Source of the DNA: Torymus aiolomorphi
Taxonomy: Eukaryota > Arthropoda > Insecta > Hymenoptera > Torymidae
Assembly: GCA_036365515.1 (NCBI GenBank)
Contig: CM070876.1
Coordinates: forward strand, 134,061,394 to 134,125,393
Direction of reading: 5' to 3'
Length of the DNA stretch: 64,000 bases
Position numbers and translations under genes: made by a program. Under the pieces are notes generated by a model. It saw only the letters and a list, made by a program, of their open reading frames with translations, did no database searches and had not been told where the DNA came from. Shown here in pieces: positions 24,900-38,557 of the stretch. How positions within the stretch are numbered: the stretch's first letter is position 1; every line of letters starts with the position of its first letter.

Positions 24900-27590
24900 A
24901 TTCCAATATTTAAAATTTAATACTTTATTTTGTACGGTGAGACTATTTTAAATTCAATGTTAAAACTCTACTTTTAAAAAAAAAATTATTTTATAAAAAA
25001 TTTGCGTTTTCGTTGTCGCACGATAACAAGAGTAAAAATTATCCAATCGTTATAAAATTTGGCACATATGTAGCTGTTATATATCTTCAGATCGAGTTCG
25101 TTGCCCAAAAAATCGGTCCATTACGACCAAAGATATTTGAGGTTAAAAATCTTTTTAAAAAATTTTTGAATCGTGTTTACTCAGAATGAAGATAATCTCT
25201 TAAAATTTTAACCAAATATAGTCTTCAATGAGTTTAATAAATGGTTGAAATTTTTGTAAATCTATTTTGCAGCAAAAAAACATAATACAACCAAAAAATA
25301 ATACAATTTTAATTCTACAATTGTCCTTATTTATAATGATTCATATGAATTAAAAAATAATTCGAATTAAATTTATGTATGAATATTAAATATTTTTTTA
25401 TATTATGTATAAAATTAATCTACACGTAAGAATAATTAAAATATTTAAATTATACATAAAAACAAAACCATTAAATTCTTAATAAATTCCAATAAATTCC
25501 AATTTCAAAAAACTGTTCAAAAAATTTTGAAAATTTTCAGTCTTCAATGTCTTTGAAAATAATCGATTAATCATGATCAAATTTTTCACACATATTACCT
25601 ATCTCAAATGCAAATTCGTCTATAAATTTCAGGATAATCCATCGATCTGTTCTCCACAAATTACGATTTAAAGAAAAAGTTAAAAAAATTTTAACCTCAA
25701 ATATCTATGAAATTTATGGACCAATCCTTTTGCCCAAAGAAAGCACTCGATTCGTATACAAAATCTACTCCTACACGGAATTTCAAAGCGATTAAGTAAA
25801 TTTTTCTCTAATTATGCAACGACAAAAAAAAATTGCTAATGAATTTCAATAATAAAACTTTTTTTCTTTTTTATTCAAAGATATTAATATTTATCGCTAA
25901 TAAAAGATAATCACTTGAAATTTTAATCCAATATCACCCCCACCAAGTGTAATAAGTGGTTGAAATTTTAAGTCTATATATTAAATACTCTCTTTTATAA
26001 AAATAGTCACTTTTTTATTTCTAAATCGTTATTCCAAAATACAAAATAACCTACCTACCTAGAGTGTAACTAACACGCATGCACTGCACCATCTATGAGA
26101 ATCCCTTTCCTACATTCCTATTACCTCCAAATCATTGTACTCCAATATTCTGTATAATAGATAATGTTTGTTGATGAAATTTCACAAATATGTTGCCTGT
26201 ACCACACACAAAATTGTTTCCATTTATAAAAGAGAAAACGCGACTAATATCGAAGTGCAGTCAAAAGTATTGTTAAACGTCTTTCTCGGCATCTAATTCG
26301 TCATCGTATCTATCTAATTTCATATATCGGTGAAGCGCGCTGTAAATTAACCTCAATAAAAAACAAAACCAAGTGAACAACACGCACACGTAGCACGCGT
26401 CATTTCCATTTTCTAGTATACATATACCCGAAAAATTACGATATGAAAAGAGGGCTAAATCAGTTTTAACCTCGAATATCTCTGAAATTCGTAAACGAAT
26501 TCTTTTACCCTAAAGAACACATATAATAAATAATATACACTCTACATCTCTGCCAAATTTTAAAGAAATTAAAAAAAATTTTCTCTAGTTATCCGGCGAC
26601 AAAGAAAATGACTTTGTAAAATAGGAAAATGTTGAATATCAAAAAGTAATAGTACGATCTTGATGAAAATTCACATACATAATATCTATATCGCATATAA
26701 AATTGTCTAGAAATCTGGAGCTGATTCATCGAGCCGTTCTCGAGAAATTACGATTTGAAAAAAAGTTAAAAATATTTTAACCTCAAATATCTCTGAAATT
26801 TATGGACCAATTATTTTGCCCAAAGAATTCGACCGAGAGCTATCTAAAATCTACCTCCACAAGGAATTTTGAAGAGATTACGACAACTTCGCTCCCGTAA
26901 TCGTTGGACATACAAAACTCATTTTTTTCATTTTTCAGGTTTTACGTTTTTGTTAATAACAAAAGAACCGTGATAGCTAGAAACTTTTTTTCTTTAGAAA
27001 ATATAGGTATTTTAATTCTCTTTCAAGTGCTACATATCCCATTCAAATACATAGAGCCGTCCTCGAGAAATAACAATTTAAAAAAGTGTAAAAAATGTTA
27101 ACCTCAAATTTCTCTGAAATTTGTGGATCAATCCCTTTGCCCAAAGAACGCTCTCGTTTATACAAAATCTACCCCTACAAAGAATTTCAAAGCGATTAAG
27201 CCAATTTTACTCTAGTTATGCAACGACCAAAAAAAAAACACTTTTTTTATAAATTATTTTTTTTCTCCAAAAATAATGAATAAAAAAACATAAAAATTGA
27301 GCAAGTTATAGTACTCAATATTCTATATAACCAAAAAAATATTCATGTCAATATCTTTTTTAATTTTGAAATATAACCTATTTATAACCTATGACGAACC
27401 TTTTTTTTTATAACTTATGACGAAATATAGCTATCGACTTTTTTTTTTTAATTGCAGAGAATTTTATTCCGTATACAGAGAATTCATAATATATAAAGAA
27501 TATTCGTTCTAAATATTAAAAAAATCAAAAATAAAAATTTTCAAAATTGAAAAATCGCTATAAAAAACAAAAAATCGACTTTTTCAAAAA
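24900..27590. repeat. AT-rich interspersed repeat cluster
   Basis: A block resembling TTAACCTCAAATATCTCTGAAATTTATGGACCAAT...TTTTGCCCAAAGAA recurs diverged near 25,690, 26,460, 26,770 and 27,095, each followed by a conserved AATTTTAAAG/GAATTTCAAAGCGATTA segment. It looks like a family of non-coding repeats. No ORF of note. Confidence 0.55.
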
Positions 27591-27647
27591 TAGAATATTG
27601 ACCCCAACTGTGTAAGCAAAATAAAAAATAATGATCCCTCATTTTTT

Positions 27648-29705
27648 GTGGGCCAAGAACTAACAATGCTTGCTTTAGCATTAAGCTGCCGCTTTTCAAA
27701 TGTTCAGTTAGAGAAGGTCCTTTATACTGTGGATTACTTTTCTGAGACCCACCAATTCAAACCCAAGTACAGATTACTAAAAGGCATCGATGATAAAATC
27801 AAATTTTTAGAATATTACTATTGCCCTGACTGTCCTTCAATTTTAAATTTTCAAGAGCGTTTAGTTACACCGCAACGTCAATTTTGTAGTACGATTTATG
27901 ACAAAAGGAAACTAAAAGAAGATGGGATTTTTTTTACTATTTACCTTTGAAAGATCAATTAATGGAGATTATTATGTCTCCATTATTTTTATCCTTCAGA
28001 AAACACTGCAATGAAAATGACATAGTGAATGGATCAGTTTATCAAGATGTTATCAGGAAAGGAATTATAGGTCCAAATGATATCACTATTACATGGAATA
28101 CAGATGGAGTTTCTCTATTCAACTCGTCGAAAAGAGGAATCACACCTATACTAGTTTTTATTAATGAGTTACCTTATCGACTAAGAGAAAATAATCTTTT
28201 ACTGGTTGGGTTGTTTTACGGCAAGAAACCCTCGATGAATATTTATTTGAGACCCTTTATAGAGGAGTTAAGTGGCTGTCTCTTGTGGGTTTTGACTCGA
28301 CTACTTACGATAGCAATGAACTGATTACCATCAAAGTGCATACGATAGTGTCTTCCGTTGACTCGGTTGCCCGACCTCAAGTGGAAAATATTAAACAATT
28401 TAATGGAATTTATGGATGTTCTTACTGCTACCATAAAGGTGAAAGAGTAGCGGTGGGGAACGGTTTCCCAAGGGTTTAGAGAGGTAGAAAATGTTTATAG
28501 TGGTGCCAAAGGACCCACGAAAAATTCAAAGAGCATGTTGTGATAGCGGTGCAAAATAATAGTAGTGTTAAAAGTGTAAACGGGCCGTCTATCGTCCTCA
28601 AAATACCGAATTTTGATATAATTCATGCCTTTCCTCCTGAGTATATGCATGGCTGTTTATTAGGAGTTACTTGTTTATTTGCTGAAGAGTGGTTCGATTC
28701 AAAAAATCACGAAAAAGAGTGGTACCTTGGGTTATAAGAAGACCAGATTAACGAAATAATACTGTCGATTAAACCTCCAGCATAATTAACAAGAGTAACA
28801 CGAAAAATTACTGATTCGAATTATAAAGCAAGTGAATGGAAAAATTTTTTACTTTATTACTCTTTCATTTGCTTACAAAACCTGATTCCTAAAAAATTTT
28901 TCCAACACTGGTTTTTATTCGTCTACAGTATGCATATCTTCTTAAGAAAAAAAATCAGCGATGAAGAATTTTTACTTGCCGAGCAAGCCTTACACAAATT
29001 TGTTTTTGATATAGAGTATTTATATGGAACGGAATTTATGAAATACAATGTACATTTATTATTGCACCTGCCACAGTATGTGAAAATGTACGGATCTCTT
29101 TGGGCATGGTCCGCATTTCCTCCAGAACATTTTAATGGTGTCATCAAACATCTATTTCATGATACTCAAGCCATATCTCTGCAAATTTGCAAATCATATT
29201 CTCCACTTCGACACATTAAAGCAAAATCCGAAATCTTTTCACACCCGAATGCTAACGAGGACGGACGAAATCATTTTATTTATTTAATGAAACAGTGCAA
29301 AGTGAAACACTGCATCGAATATGGTGATAATTATAATTAAATTTAAAAACCATAATCGAGGAAGATTTAGGCTATAGTATGGAAGAATCAGCTTCATCTT
29401 ACGATAGATTTATATATAAAAATACTTTATATCATACCATCAATTACGCACGTTTAAAGAAAAGAAATAATTCAACAATTATAACTAACGAAAAAAATAT
29501 AGCTATTATTACAGATCTCATGGTAATTAATCGTATAGATACTACGGATGACGTTTATATCATCATTGGTAAATTGTTAAATACAGTTGATGAAGAAATA
29601 TGTAATTATCAACAAAAGTCATCAAAACTCATTTCATCTATAGCAATAGAAACAAATTCTACTATGAGCATTAAACTGACATCTATCAGCAGCAAATGTG
29701 TATAA
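27648..29705 (+). pseudogene. CACTA/EnSpm-like transposase, decayed
   Basis: Blocks in order: YYCPDCPSILNF (zinc-like), NDITITWNTDGVSLFNSSK, LPYRLRENNLLLVGLFYGKKPS, then GIYGCSYCYHKGERV, HAFPPEYMHGCLLGVTCLFAEEWFDSKNH, and finally LYGTEFMKYNVHLLLHLPQYV with GSLWAWSAFPPEHFNG. This matches the animal CACTA/EnSpm transposase with its DUF4218-like C-terminal region. Frameshifts and stops break it (after ~27,950 at a T8 run, near 28,270, 28,478, 28,735, and in 28,740-28,920). It would have cut and pasted a DNA transposon. Terminal CACTA repeats were not found. The 29,379-29,705 frame may be the C-terminal tail. Confidence 0.72.
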
Positions 29706-29859
29706 ATTCTAATTTCAACCAATAAATTTTGCATTATGCCATTAGTTAATATTTCAGAAACAGATTAGTTGTTGTTGTAAATGAAATGATAATAAAAATA
29801 TGTAAAAATCTATGACTTAGCATACAAGATGATTTTCAATAATAGCGATAAAGAAAGAA

Positions 29860-29995
29860 CGAGAGAGAGAGAGATGCAGAGAGAGAGAGAGACGCAGAGA
29901 GAGAGAGAGAGAGAGAGGGGTGGGGGGGGGGGGGGAAGAAAGAAAAAGCAAGAAAGAGCGAGGGAGAAAAAAGAGGGAAGAGACTCTAAGTAAAC
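29860..29995. repeat. Purine-rich GA/G tract
   Basis: Long GAGAGA runs with a G-run at about 29,920-29,935; a polypurine tract of unknown role. Confidence 0.85.
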
Positions 29996-30329
29996 GTAAT
30001 TGAAAATAATGGGGATGTAGATAACATTAGTTAATAACTCCCGTTATTAAAGACTACTTTTATAATTTATTATACTATAGCAATTGTGTGTCAGCGAAGA
30101 GTTTAATGAATTGTAAGCTTTATACGTTAGACTTGTGCTCTAGAGCTCCTCATTATTGGCTGTCTCCTAAACCTATAACATATCCTATTTCCCACTCTTT
30201 TCTATGTGGGATTCGCTCGGAGATTTATTTTCCCCATTTTAAATTTCTTCGAAATTCGCTTCTTATTATTATTATTTATTTAAAAAATACATATCTAATT
30301 GCAATGTTTTTAAATTTTAAAAATCTAAA
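29996..30329. other. Intergenic DNA
   Basis: No supported gene. The 82-aa frame at 30,088 lacks motifs. Confidence 0.4.
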
Positions 30330-30334
30330 AAATT

Positions 30335-31470
30335 GAAATATTCATCTGCAGTTACTCAGTAGTTTCAGCACAGGTTAATACATTCCAGAAAGATGCAATA
30401 GTTGACCTGTACTTGCACGATAGTTCGAGTAAAATTCTGCAAATTGTAAAAATAAAAAAGTTTACCAGTAGTTCAACAACAGCTTAATAAATATAAAAAA
30501 TTCGAATGTTTGTCTGTAGTTACCCAGTGGTCTCAGTACAGTTCAATACATTCCAGAAAGATGCAATAGTTGACCTGTAATTGCACAATAGTGAGAGCAA
30601 AATTCTACAAATTATAAAAACGCAATAGTTTACCAGTAGTTCAACAACAGCTTAATAAATATAAAAAACGGCATGGCTATTTGTACGACAGATTGTATTC
30701 GTGGTATATCTATATATACAGATACGACAGAAACGCGTATCGTTTGAGTGCGGAAATTTTGATAGAGCAGGTAAGAAAGAAAATAGTTACCACACAATAA
30801 GGGATATTATTTCTTTAGTCATCTATCAAAGTTTGTCTAATTTTCAAAATTTTCTAGTGTACTCCTTTCGTCTATTGATATATTTTGAGGTTAGGAAATC
30901 TGTCGTACAAATAGCATCAGCCTATAAAAAATCGAATGTTTGTCTGTAGTTACCCAGTGGTCTCAGTACAGTTTAATATATTTCAGAAAGATGCAATAGT
31001 TGACCTGTAGTTGCACGATAGTGAGAGCAAAATTCTACAAATTATAAAAATACAATAGTTTACCAGTAGTTCAACAACAGCTTAATGAATATAAAAAATT
31101 CGAATGTTTGTCTGTAGTTACCCAGTGGTCTCAGTACATTTCAATACATTCCAGAAAGATGCAATAGTTGACATGTAGTTGCACAATAGTGAGAGCAAAA
31201 TTCTACAAATTATAAAAACGCAATAGTTTACCAGTAGTGCAACAACAGCTTAATAAATATAAAAAATTCGAATGTTTGTCTGTAGTTACCCTGTGGTTTC
31301 AGTACAGTTCAATACATTACAAAACGATACAACAGTTCAACTGTAGTTCTACGATAGTTAGAGCAAAAATCTTCAAATTTAAAAATACAATAGTTTACCA
31401 GTAGTTCAACAACAGCTAAATGAATATAAAAAATTAGAATGTTTGTCTGTAGTTACACAATGGTCTCACA
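30335..31470. repeat. Tandem satellite, 168-bp period, about six copies
   Basis: Unit starts (GAATGTTTGTCTGTAGTTAC-like) fall at about 30,335, 30,503, 30,934, 31,102, 31,270 and 31,437. The spacing is 167-168 bp, except where a 263-bp insertion separates units 2 and 4 (one unit start displaced). Confidence 0.88.
30669..30922. mobile_element. MITE inserted in the 168-bp satellite
   Basis: Terminal repeats CGGCATGGCTATTTGTACGA and GGCTGATGCTATTTGTACGA (right end read in reverse) share a 19-bp core extending to CAGATT. It is flanked by a 9-bp duplication TATAAAAAA at 30,660-30,668 and 30,923-30,931. 254 bp plus 9 bp exactly accounts for the shift in satellite phase. A 9-bp duplication suggests the Mutator group. 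Confidence 0.82.
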
Positions 31471-33480
31471 AGGAAGGGTATCGAACCCGAACTCACCGAT
31501 TTCAAAAATTTCGATATATGTTGTAGATCATGAAAAAATATGAGACACGTGTTTTTTCTTATCTGCGGAAAAACATATTTAGGGGGTGAAAACCACCCCT
31601 AAAGATAACCCCCAAAAACGGTTTTTTAAATATATCTCGGCTTCTACTGCGTATTTCAGAGTAAAACAAAATAGAAATTACTTCTTATAAAAAAACAAAG
31701 ATAACTGAAGCAATTTTGACCCTAAGGGTTGCAACCCTTATTTTTTATTTTCAAAAAGCTAATTTTTTGATCATGTATATTGAAAAATTGTACATAATAA
31801 AGAATACTTCTTAAACCACGGATTACACAAATTGCAGATAGCGAACTACACACATGTTCCAGAAGTGAGTCGGAGCGCAGAACACAGCACAGAACAAGAA
31901 CAGAACAAGAATAGAACGCCAATGTGGCTTAATAGCGAGAAATTTCAATAAATTGCGTTCAGTTTGCATGTGTACTAGTAGTCAATTTTTCAATTTTGTT
32001 ATCGTTTTGGACATATTTTCGATAAAATGTTTTGTATTGAAAAAATGTAAATACTTCTTTTCGGCACAATTAAATAGATTAAAAATTGACGAAGATAAGT
32101 AACTTGAAAAATAGCATATTTTATAAAATCTCAAAAATAGTGATTTATTAACGCTAGAATTTTATATAGATAGGATCGGATGTCCATGCCCAGAAAATAT
32201 TATTCGTTATTATACATAATATATGCTACTTAGCGGAAAAATTTAAAAAAAAAGGAGTTTCTAGACCGGAGATCTAGATACTTGAAAATATCAAAAAACA
32301 CTATTTTTACGAAAATCGCAAACTTTAAAGCTATGTAAATAGGTCAATTTTGTTTTTTTTTTAATACTCTCGAAAATGCATTGTTTTCTTTGTATCTCAT
32401 AAAACTTTATTAAAGACTTCAGAAGTATATTTTGATCAAACATTGAAAAAAGTCTTTTAATTATTCCAAAAGCTTTAAGGAAATGATATATAGAAATGCA
32501 GAACGTCCTTAGTAATATATAGCATTGAAATCGAAAAAATATCGTAATTCATCAGCTCTAATCAATAGAAAATCGTTCGATATCCATGCCCGGTCCAATT
32601 CAACTTTGTTAAGGTATGTCTAAAGAAGATTTTCTGATAGTTTTCAGCCAAATCGGTGTTGGTAGAAAAATTTCCCACGGGTTTAAATTTCGTGAAAATG
32701 GCTGTTTTTTAAAAATCTGCTAAATTCAAACTCACATACGCGTTAGATTTTTTAATTTTTTTTTAGCTCAATCCCAGTGAAATAGAAAGGCTTTTTCACT
32801 CTCCTTCGATCGCACTTGGGTAGATTACAGTGCAATTGTAAATAATACCCGAAAAATCACTTCAAAGTATCATTAAAATGGTAAAAAGGTGACTTTGAGA
32901 ATGTTATAATTTGATAATGTATACGTACATTTTATTTTCGAAAAAAATCTATCTGTTAAGTTCAAGTCAAGACGAAGAAAAAACCCAGTGATAAATTGCA
33001 AATTGATGTGAATGAACTTTTTGAATAAAAGTATGAGAAACATGAAAAAATGCTGAAGAAATGCCCTTTTTTGCACCTTTATGATGGACTCCTCACGTCA
33101 ATTTTAGATATTGTATCCCAAAAATTGGCAAACATTATTTTTTTGGTAAGTTCTAAAAAATCTCTCAAGGTCGCAAAAATCGGCCACCCCCGTGAGCGTA
33201 CTTTTTTAAAAAGATACTTTTTTGATCCATGTACATACCAAAATCCTGACCGAAATCCATAAATTAATTGCCATTTGAACCGAAACTGTTCCTGTTTGCA
33301 TTTATAGTCATTTTTTTACATCTATATTTAATTTTATAACTTTGTTATATTTGATACTAGAACTTTGTTATAGGAACTCAAGGCAAAAATTTAGATAATT
33401 GCATATAGCATATATACATATTACTGTTTTAGAAATTTTGATTATACTGTTAAAAAAATTAAAGAGGTTTTACTTAATAG
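31471..33480. other. AT-rich non-coding DNA, repeat-like
   Basis: I see no gene. The stretch GTGAAAACCACCCCTAAAG...CCCCCAAAAACGG at 31,580-31,630 resembles the C-rich motif in the large inverted repeat at 38,680-38,720, so part of this region may be related repeat sequence. Confidence 0.4.
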
Positions 33481-33499
33481 TGTTAAGAATTAGTTTTAG

Positions 33500-33612
33500 T
33501 TTTAAGTAACTTTATACTCCGGACCTGCGAACAGGAAATTTATTTTCCTCTGCAGGGTTACCCCAATGTAATGAACTTCTATAATGTACTCTGGATAAAT
33601 AAATAAATAAAT
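33500..33612 (+). mobile_element. Possible LINE 3' tail
   Basis: A short non-AT-rich segment (CTCCGGACCTGCGAACAGG...) ends in GGATAAATAAATAAATAAATC. Tandem short A-rich tails of this kind close many insect non-LTR retrotransposons. There is no coding sequence to confirm it. Confidence 0.3.
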
Positions 33613-34174
33613 CTACTATTATATACTAATTCATCGATTTTACTACTACTTTTTATTAAACCGTTTCACAATAGGTATACAAACGAACTGCAGGTCCCTA
33701 TTATGAAACAGTATAAAAGAGCTTTTATTAAGAATCTCGTTACTTATTTTAAGTCGATATCATTAACAATCTAGTTTAAATACAGTTTATTTCTATTATT
33801 TGTGATTTTAACTAAAAATATTAATCATTTGTATATAAACCTAACCTGCAAATCGTGTATTAACCTACCGTTACTGTATATCTGAGCTGCTAACGGCGAT
33901 GTAAATAATAGGTATATTTGCATAGAAATAGATATAAAATTTGTCTACACATTTTGCATAGGCTTATTCATGATATATTGAAGACTAATATGAAGGAACC
34001 GGCACTTGTAGGTACATATAAAAAAATGCTTATACGTTTCAGATTTTTTAGTAGTTTTTAGGCACGACCGCTACTCGGGAGAGCCTTATCTTTTCACCAG
34101 AGTGAAAATTGTAACTTCCCAAAAACTAGCAATTTACTGTATAAAAACTATTTTCCTCCCAGAAAAAGTTGTAG
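33613..34174. other. AT-rich intergenic DNA
   Basis: Nothing recognised. Confidence 0.4.
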
Positions 34175-34475
34175 ACAACATTGAAATAAAACTTTTTTCT
34201 ATTTAACATTTTTGTCTCAAATCAATTCCTGACGAGTTAAGCTTATAAAAATGATTTTAAACGCTAAAATATACATGAAATAGACGATTTTCGGCTGTAA
34301 CTTGACAGGATTTGATTTTACACAAAAATGTTAAATACAAAAGTTGTAAATAACATTGAAATAAAACTTTTTCCTCTTTAACATTTTTGTGCAAAAATCA
34401 ATTCCTGACGAGTTAAGCTTATAAAAACGATTTTAAACGCCAAAATATACATAAAATAAACGATTTTTGCTTATC
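34175..34475. repeat. Direct duplication, ~177-bp period
   Basis: The block ACATTGAAATAAAACTTTTT...CAATTCCTGACGAGTTAAGC...GATTTTAAACGC occurs twice, at about 34,178 and 34,355, with a few differences. Confidence 0.75.
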
Positions 34476-35990
34476 GTACAAAGAATTGCTTTCCAATAGA
34501 ACTCTTAAATACAAAGGATAGATATCGTTTAAATACCTATAAAAAAACTAAAACAATAACTAACAAAAACTGTTACATAAAAGCTGTCAAAACTTACAAT
34601 TTCTTGTCAATGATCTAGAGAACTTAGTATGTAGTAAAATCAAAATTGGAAAAATCTTACTGTTTTGATAACAAATAGAAATTTCATATAAAATTACACA
34701 GCTTAACCTGTTAATTATGTTCACAGAACCTAAGCGATTGAACTAAGAGAATCAAAATTGTCTAATATTATAAAAATACATGTTAAAGTAATATTATATT
34801 ACGCAAAAAAAAAAACTAGTGGAATGTATGTCTTATAGATTTTGTAATATAGTAAAGTTCAATGTATAAAGAATGCAATGTTGACTTTGTCAGTCTTACT
34901 GTGTGCTGGAAAACTATTAAATAGGCAAGTCTCACTTACATTAGTAAAAATTTGTGAAATACATAAGGATGTATTTTAAAACAACAGATATCCTGAAATG
35001 AGTCCGTATACCCTGACTAAACTCAGAAATTAACTAGATGAGCTAATATGACCAGCGACAACTGCTTACCCGTATCGCATCTAACCACACACATACAGCA
35101 CTTTTATGATATCCCCCAATTCCTAATTATCTATCTCCTCACATTCTAAAGCACCAACACTTGAACATCACTGATAGAGCTGGAGAAGCTGCAAAATGAG
35201 GCTGGATGGCCCAGGCCGGGCACTACTCCTAGGATGACAGTCTGCTCAGAATTATCTAATAGCCATCTGGGAGGAAAATACTGATAAAGACTGTCATGTG
35301 TGTCTCAATCTCAAGGACTGCCTCACAGTAGGGATGAACAAAACACATGAACAGATCAGCCACTGATCTGGGAGACAAGCGAGGAGAGTTGAGCACCTAG
35401 AAATCACATATGACTAATGAATAGATGACACAAAAAAACATTACTATATAAAAGAAAAGTTTGGTTGTTGTTCGCTATTCTCGCTGCACCAGCTACCTGT
35501 AACAATTGGAGGGGAAAGACTGGTGGGAGCCTCATTCGTTGTTTCATTGCTGAATACACCTCCAGCCTGAGAGTCGCTGAAGGCACCAGCAGTAGATTTA
35601 CTATACACAGAGCCACTAGTATAAGAGTCAAACACACACATGGAAAATTGAGTATCTGAAAACCACATATGACTAATAAATAAATGAGCCAAGCAACATC
35701 ACCACACTCAAGAAAGATTCTGCAGCAGTGCCCATCGTTTACACTACTCTCATCGCCAGATACCTGCAACAAGAGAAAGTACCATAAGCTTACCTATCAG
35801 AGAGGTTAGGAACGAGAAAGGGCTTACGAAATTTGCTCTCGCCGTCGACACGCTGCCTTCCTGTCTCTGACGAATATCATCATTAACCAGTAACACGATG
35901 AAAGGGACGACATTCTCCAGTACGGCGATTTGAAGCAGCCACCGTCATCACTGGGAACGCCGGGAGCCGGCGATTGTTGACATCACAAAC
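34476..35990. other. Non-coding DNA with a diverged ~280-bp direct repeat
   Basis: No supported gene. The segment AAATCACATATGACTAATGAATAGATGA near 35,402 recurs as AAACCACATATGACTAATAAATAAATGA near 35,660. Sequences around CAGCTACCTGTAACAA (35,488) and CAGATACCTGCAACAA (35,757) also repeat. Open frames overlapping it are on both strands and unremarkable. Confidence 0.45.
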
Positions 35991-35991
35991 C

Positions 35992-38544
35992 CAGTACGTC
36001 GATATGCTACTGTAGTCTGACTCCTGCGCACTAGAGCTCTTCGCCGATTGGGCGCTCGGTAGGCGGCCGAAAAGTACGAGTGGTACGACTGTAGAGCGCG
36101 CGTTCAAACAGCGAGCGGAGGACTTGGCGCGTGACACGAGGGACACACATATAACGGAGTTATGTAGATGAGCGCTACTAAGCAAGACGAGAATAAAATC
36201 ATTTCTAAACCCATGTAGGCGCGGGACGCAAAGTCCATGCATATTAGGAAATTACATAAAAGTGCTACAATAAGCAAAACAATTATTTAAATAATTTTTA
36301 AACCAAAGTAGCCGCGGGATACGAGGTCCACGTATGTGAGGGAATTACATAGAAGTGCGACAGTAAGCAAAACAATGATTTAAATAATTTCTAAACCCAA
36401 GTAGCTGGGGAATACGAGGTCCACGCATATTAGGGAATTACATAAAAGTGCTACAATAAGCAAAACAATTATTTAAATAATTTTAACCAAAGTATCCGGG
36501 GGAAACGATGTCCACGCATATTAGGAAATTACATAAAAGTGCGACAATAAGCAAAACAATTATTTAAATAATTTTTAAACGAAAGTAGCCGGGGGCAACA
36601 AGGTCAACACATATTAGGGAATTAAATAAAACTGTGACAATAAGCAAAACAATTATTTAAATAATTTTCAAACGAAAGTAGCCGGGGGCAACAACGTCCA
36701 CGCATATTAGGGAATAACATAGAAGTCTACAATGAGCAAAACAATCATTTCAATAATTTCTAAACCAAAGTAGCCGGGGGAAACATGGTCCACACATATT
36801 AGGGAATAACATAGAAGTGCGACAATAAGCAAAACAATTATTTAAATAATTGTTTTGCTTATTGTCGCACTTTTATGTTATTCCCTAATATGTATATTAG
36901 CAAATTACATAAAAGTGCGACAATTAGCAAAACAACTATTTAAATAATTTTTAAACCAAAGTAGCCGGGGGACACAAGGTCCACGCATATTAGGAAATTA
37001 CATAAAAGTGCTGCAATAAACAAAACAATTATTTAAATAATTTTTAAACCAAAGTAGCCGGGGGAAACATGGTCCACACATATTAGGGAATAACATAGAA
37101 GTGCGACAATAAGCAAAACAATTATTTAAATAATTGTTTTGCTTATTGTCGCACTTTTATGTAATTTGATAATATACGTGGACCTTGTTTCCCCCGGCTA
37201 CTTTAGTTTAGAAATTATTTAAATAGTTGTTTTGCTTATTGTCGCACTTTTATGTAATTTCCTAATATGCGCGGACCTCGTTTCCCCCGACTACTTTGGT
37301 TTAAAAATTATTTAAATAATTGTTTTGTTTATTGCAGCACTTTTATGTAATTTCCTAATATGCGTGGATCTTGTTTCCCCCGGCTACTTTGGTTTAAAAA
37401 TTATTTAAATAGTTTTTTTGCTAATTGTCGCACATTTATGTAATTTGCTAATATACATGGACCTTGTTTCCCCCGGCTTCTTTGGTTTAGAAATTATTTA
37501 AATAGTTGTTTTGCTTATTGTCGCACTTTTATGTAATTTCCTAATATACGTGGACCTCGTTTCTCCCGGCTACTTGAGTTTAGAAATTATTTAAATCATT
37601 GTTTTGCTCATCATAGCACTTCTATGTTATTCCCTAATATGTGTGGACCTTGTTTCCCCCGGCTACTTTGGTTTAAAAATTATTTAAATAGTTGTTTTGC
37701 TTATTGTCGCACTTTTATGTAATTTCCTAATATTCGTGGACCTCGTTTCCCCCGGCTACTTTGGTTTAAAAATTATTTAGTTAATTGTTTTGCTTATTTT
37801 CGCACTTCTATGTAATTTCCTAATATGCGTGGACCTTGTTTTCCCCGGCTACTTTGTTTTAAAAATTATTTTAATAATTGTTTTGCTTATTTGGTAGCAC
37901 TTTTATTTAATTTTCTAATATGCGGGGACATCGTTTCCCCCGGCTACTTGAGTTTAGAAATTATTTAAATCATTGTTTTGCTTATCGTAGCGCTTCTATG
38001 TTATTCCCTAATATGCGTGGACCTTCTTTCCTCCGGCTACTTTGGTTTAAAAATTATTTAAATAATTATTTTGCTTATTGTCGCACTTTTATGTAATTTC
38101 CTAATATGTGTGGACCTTGTTTCCCCCGGCTACTTTGGTTTAAAAATTATTTAAATAATTGGTTTGCTTATTTTAGCACTTTTATGTAATTTTCTAATAT
38201 GCGTTGACATCGTTTCCCCCGGCTACTTGAGTTTAGAAATTATTTAAATCATTGTTTTGCTTATCGTAGCACTTCTATGTTATTCCCCAATATGCGTGGA
38301 CCTTGCGCCCCCCCGCCTACATGGGTTTAGAAATGATTTTAATTCTCGTCTTGCTTAGTACCGCGCATCTACATAACTCCGTTATATGTGTGGACCTCGT
38401 GTCATACGCCATGTTCTCCGCTCGCTGTTTGAACGCGCGCGCTACAGTCGTACCACTCGTATTTTTCGGCCGCTTAGCGAGCGCCCAATCGGTGAAGAAC
38501 TCTAGTGCGCAGGCGCCAGACTACAGTAGCATATCGACGCACTG
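35992..38544. mobile_element. Foldback-type element with arms of ~93-bp repeats
   Basis: The ends are inverted: 35,992-36,240 (GTCGATATGCTACTGTAGTCTG... with the CGCTCGCTGTTTGAACGCGC segment in complement) is mirrored by 38,300-38,544. Inside, units with GTAGCCGGGGGAAAC...GTCCACGCATATTAGGGAAT, then AAGTGCGACAATAAGCAAAAC, repeat about every 93 bp. They run forward from ~36,240 to 37,135 with a small local inversion at ~36,850. From ~37,135 to 38,330 they are inverted. No ORF is present. This is the architecture of foldback elements (for example Drosophila FB or Galileo), but the family is not established. Confidence 0.8.
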
Positions 38545-38557
38545 CACACACCATGTA

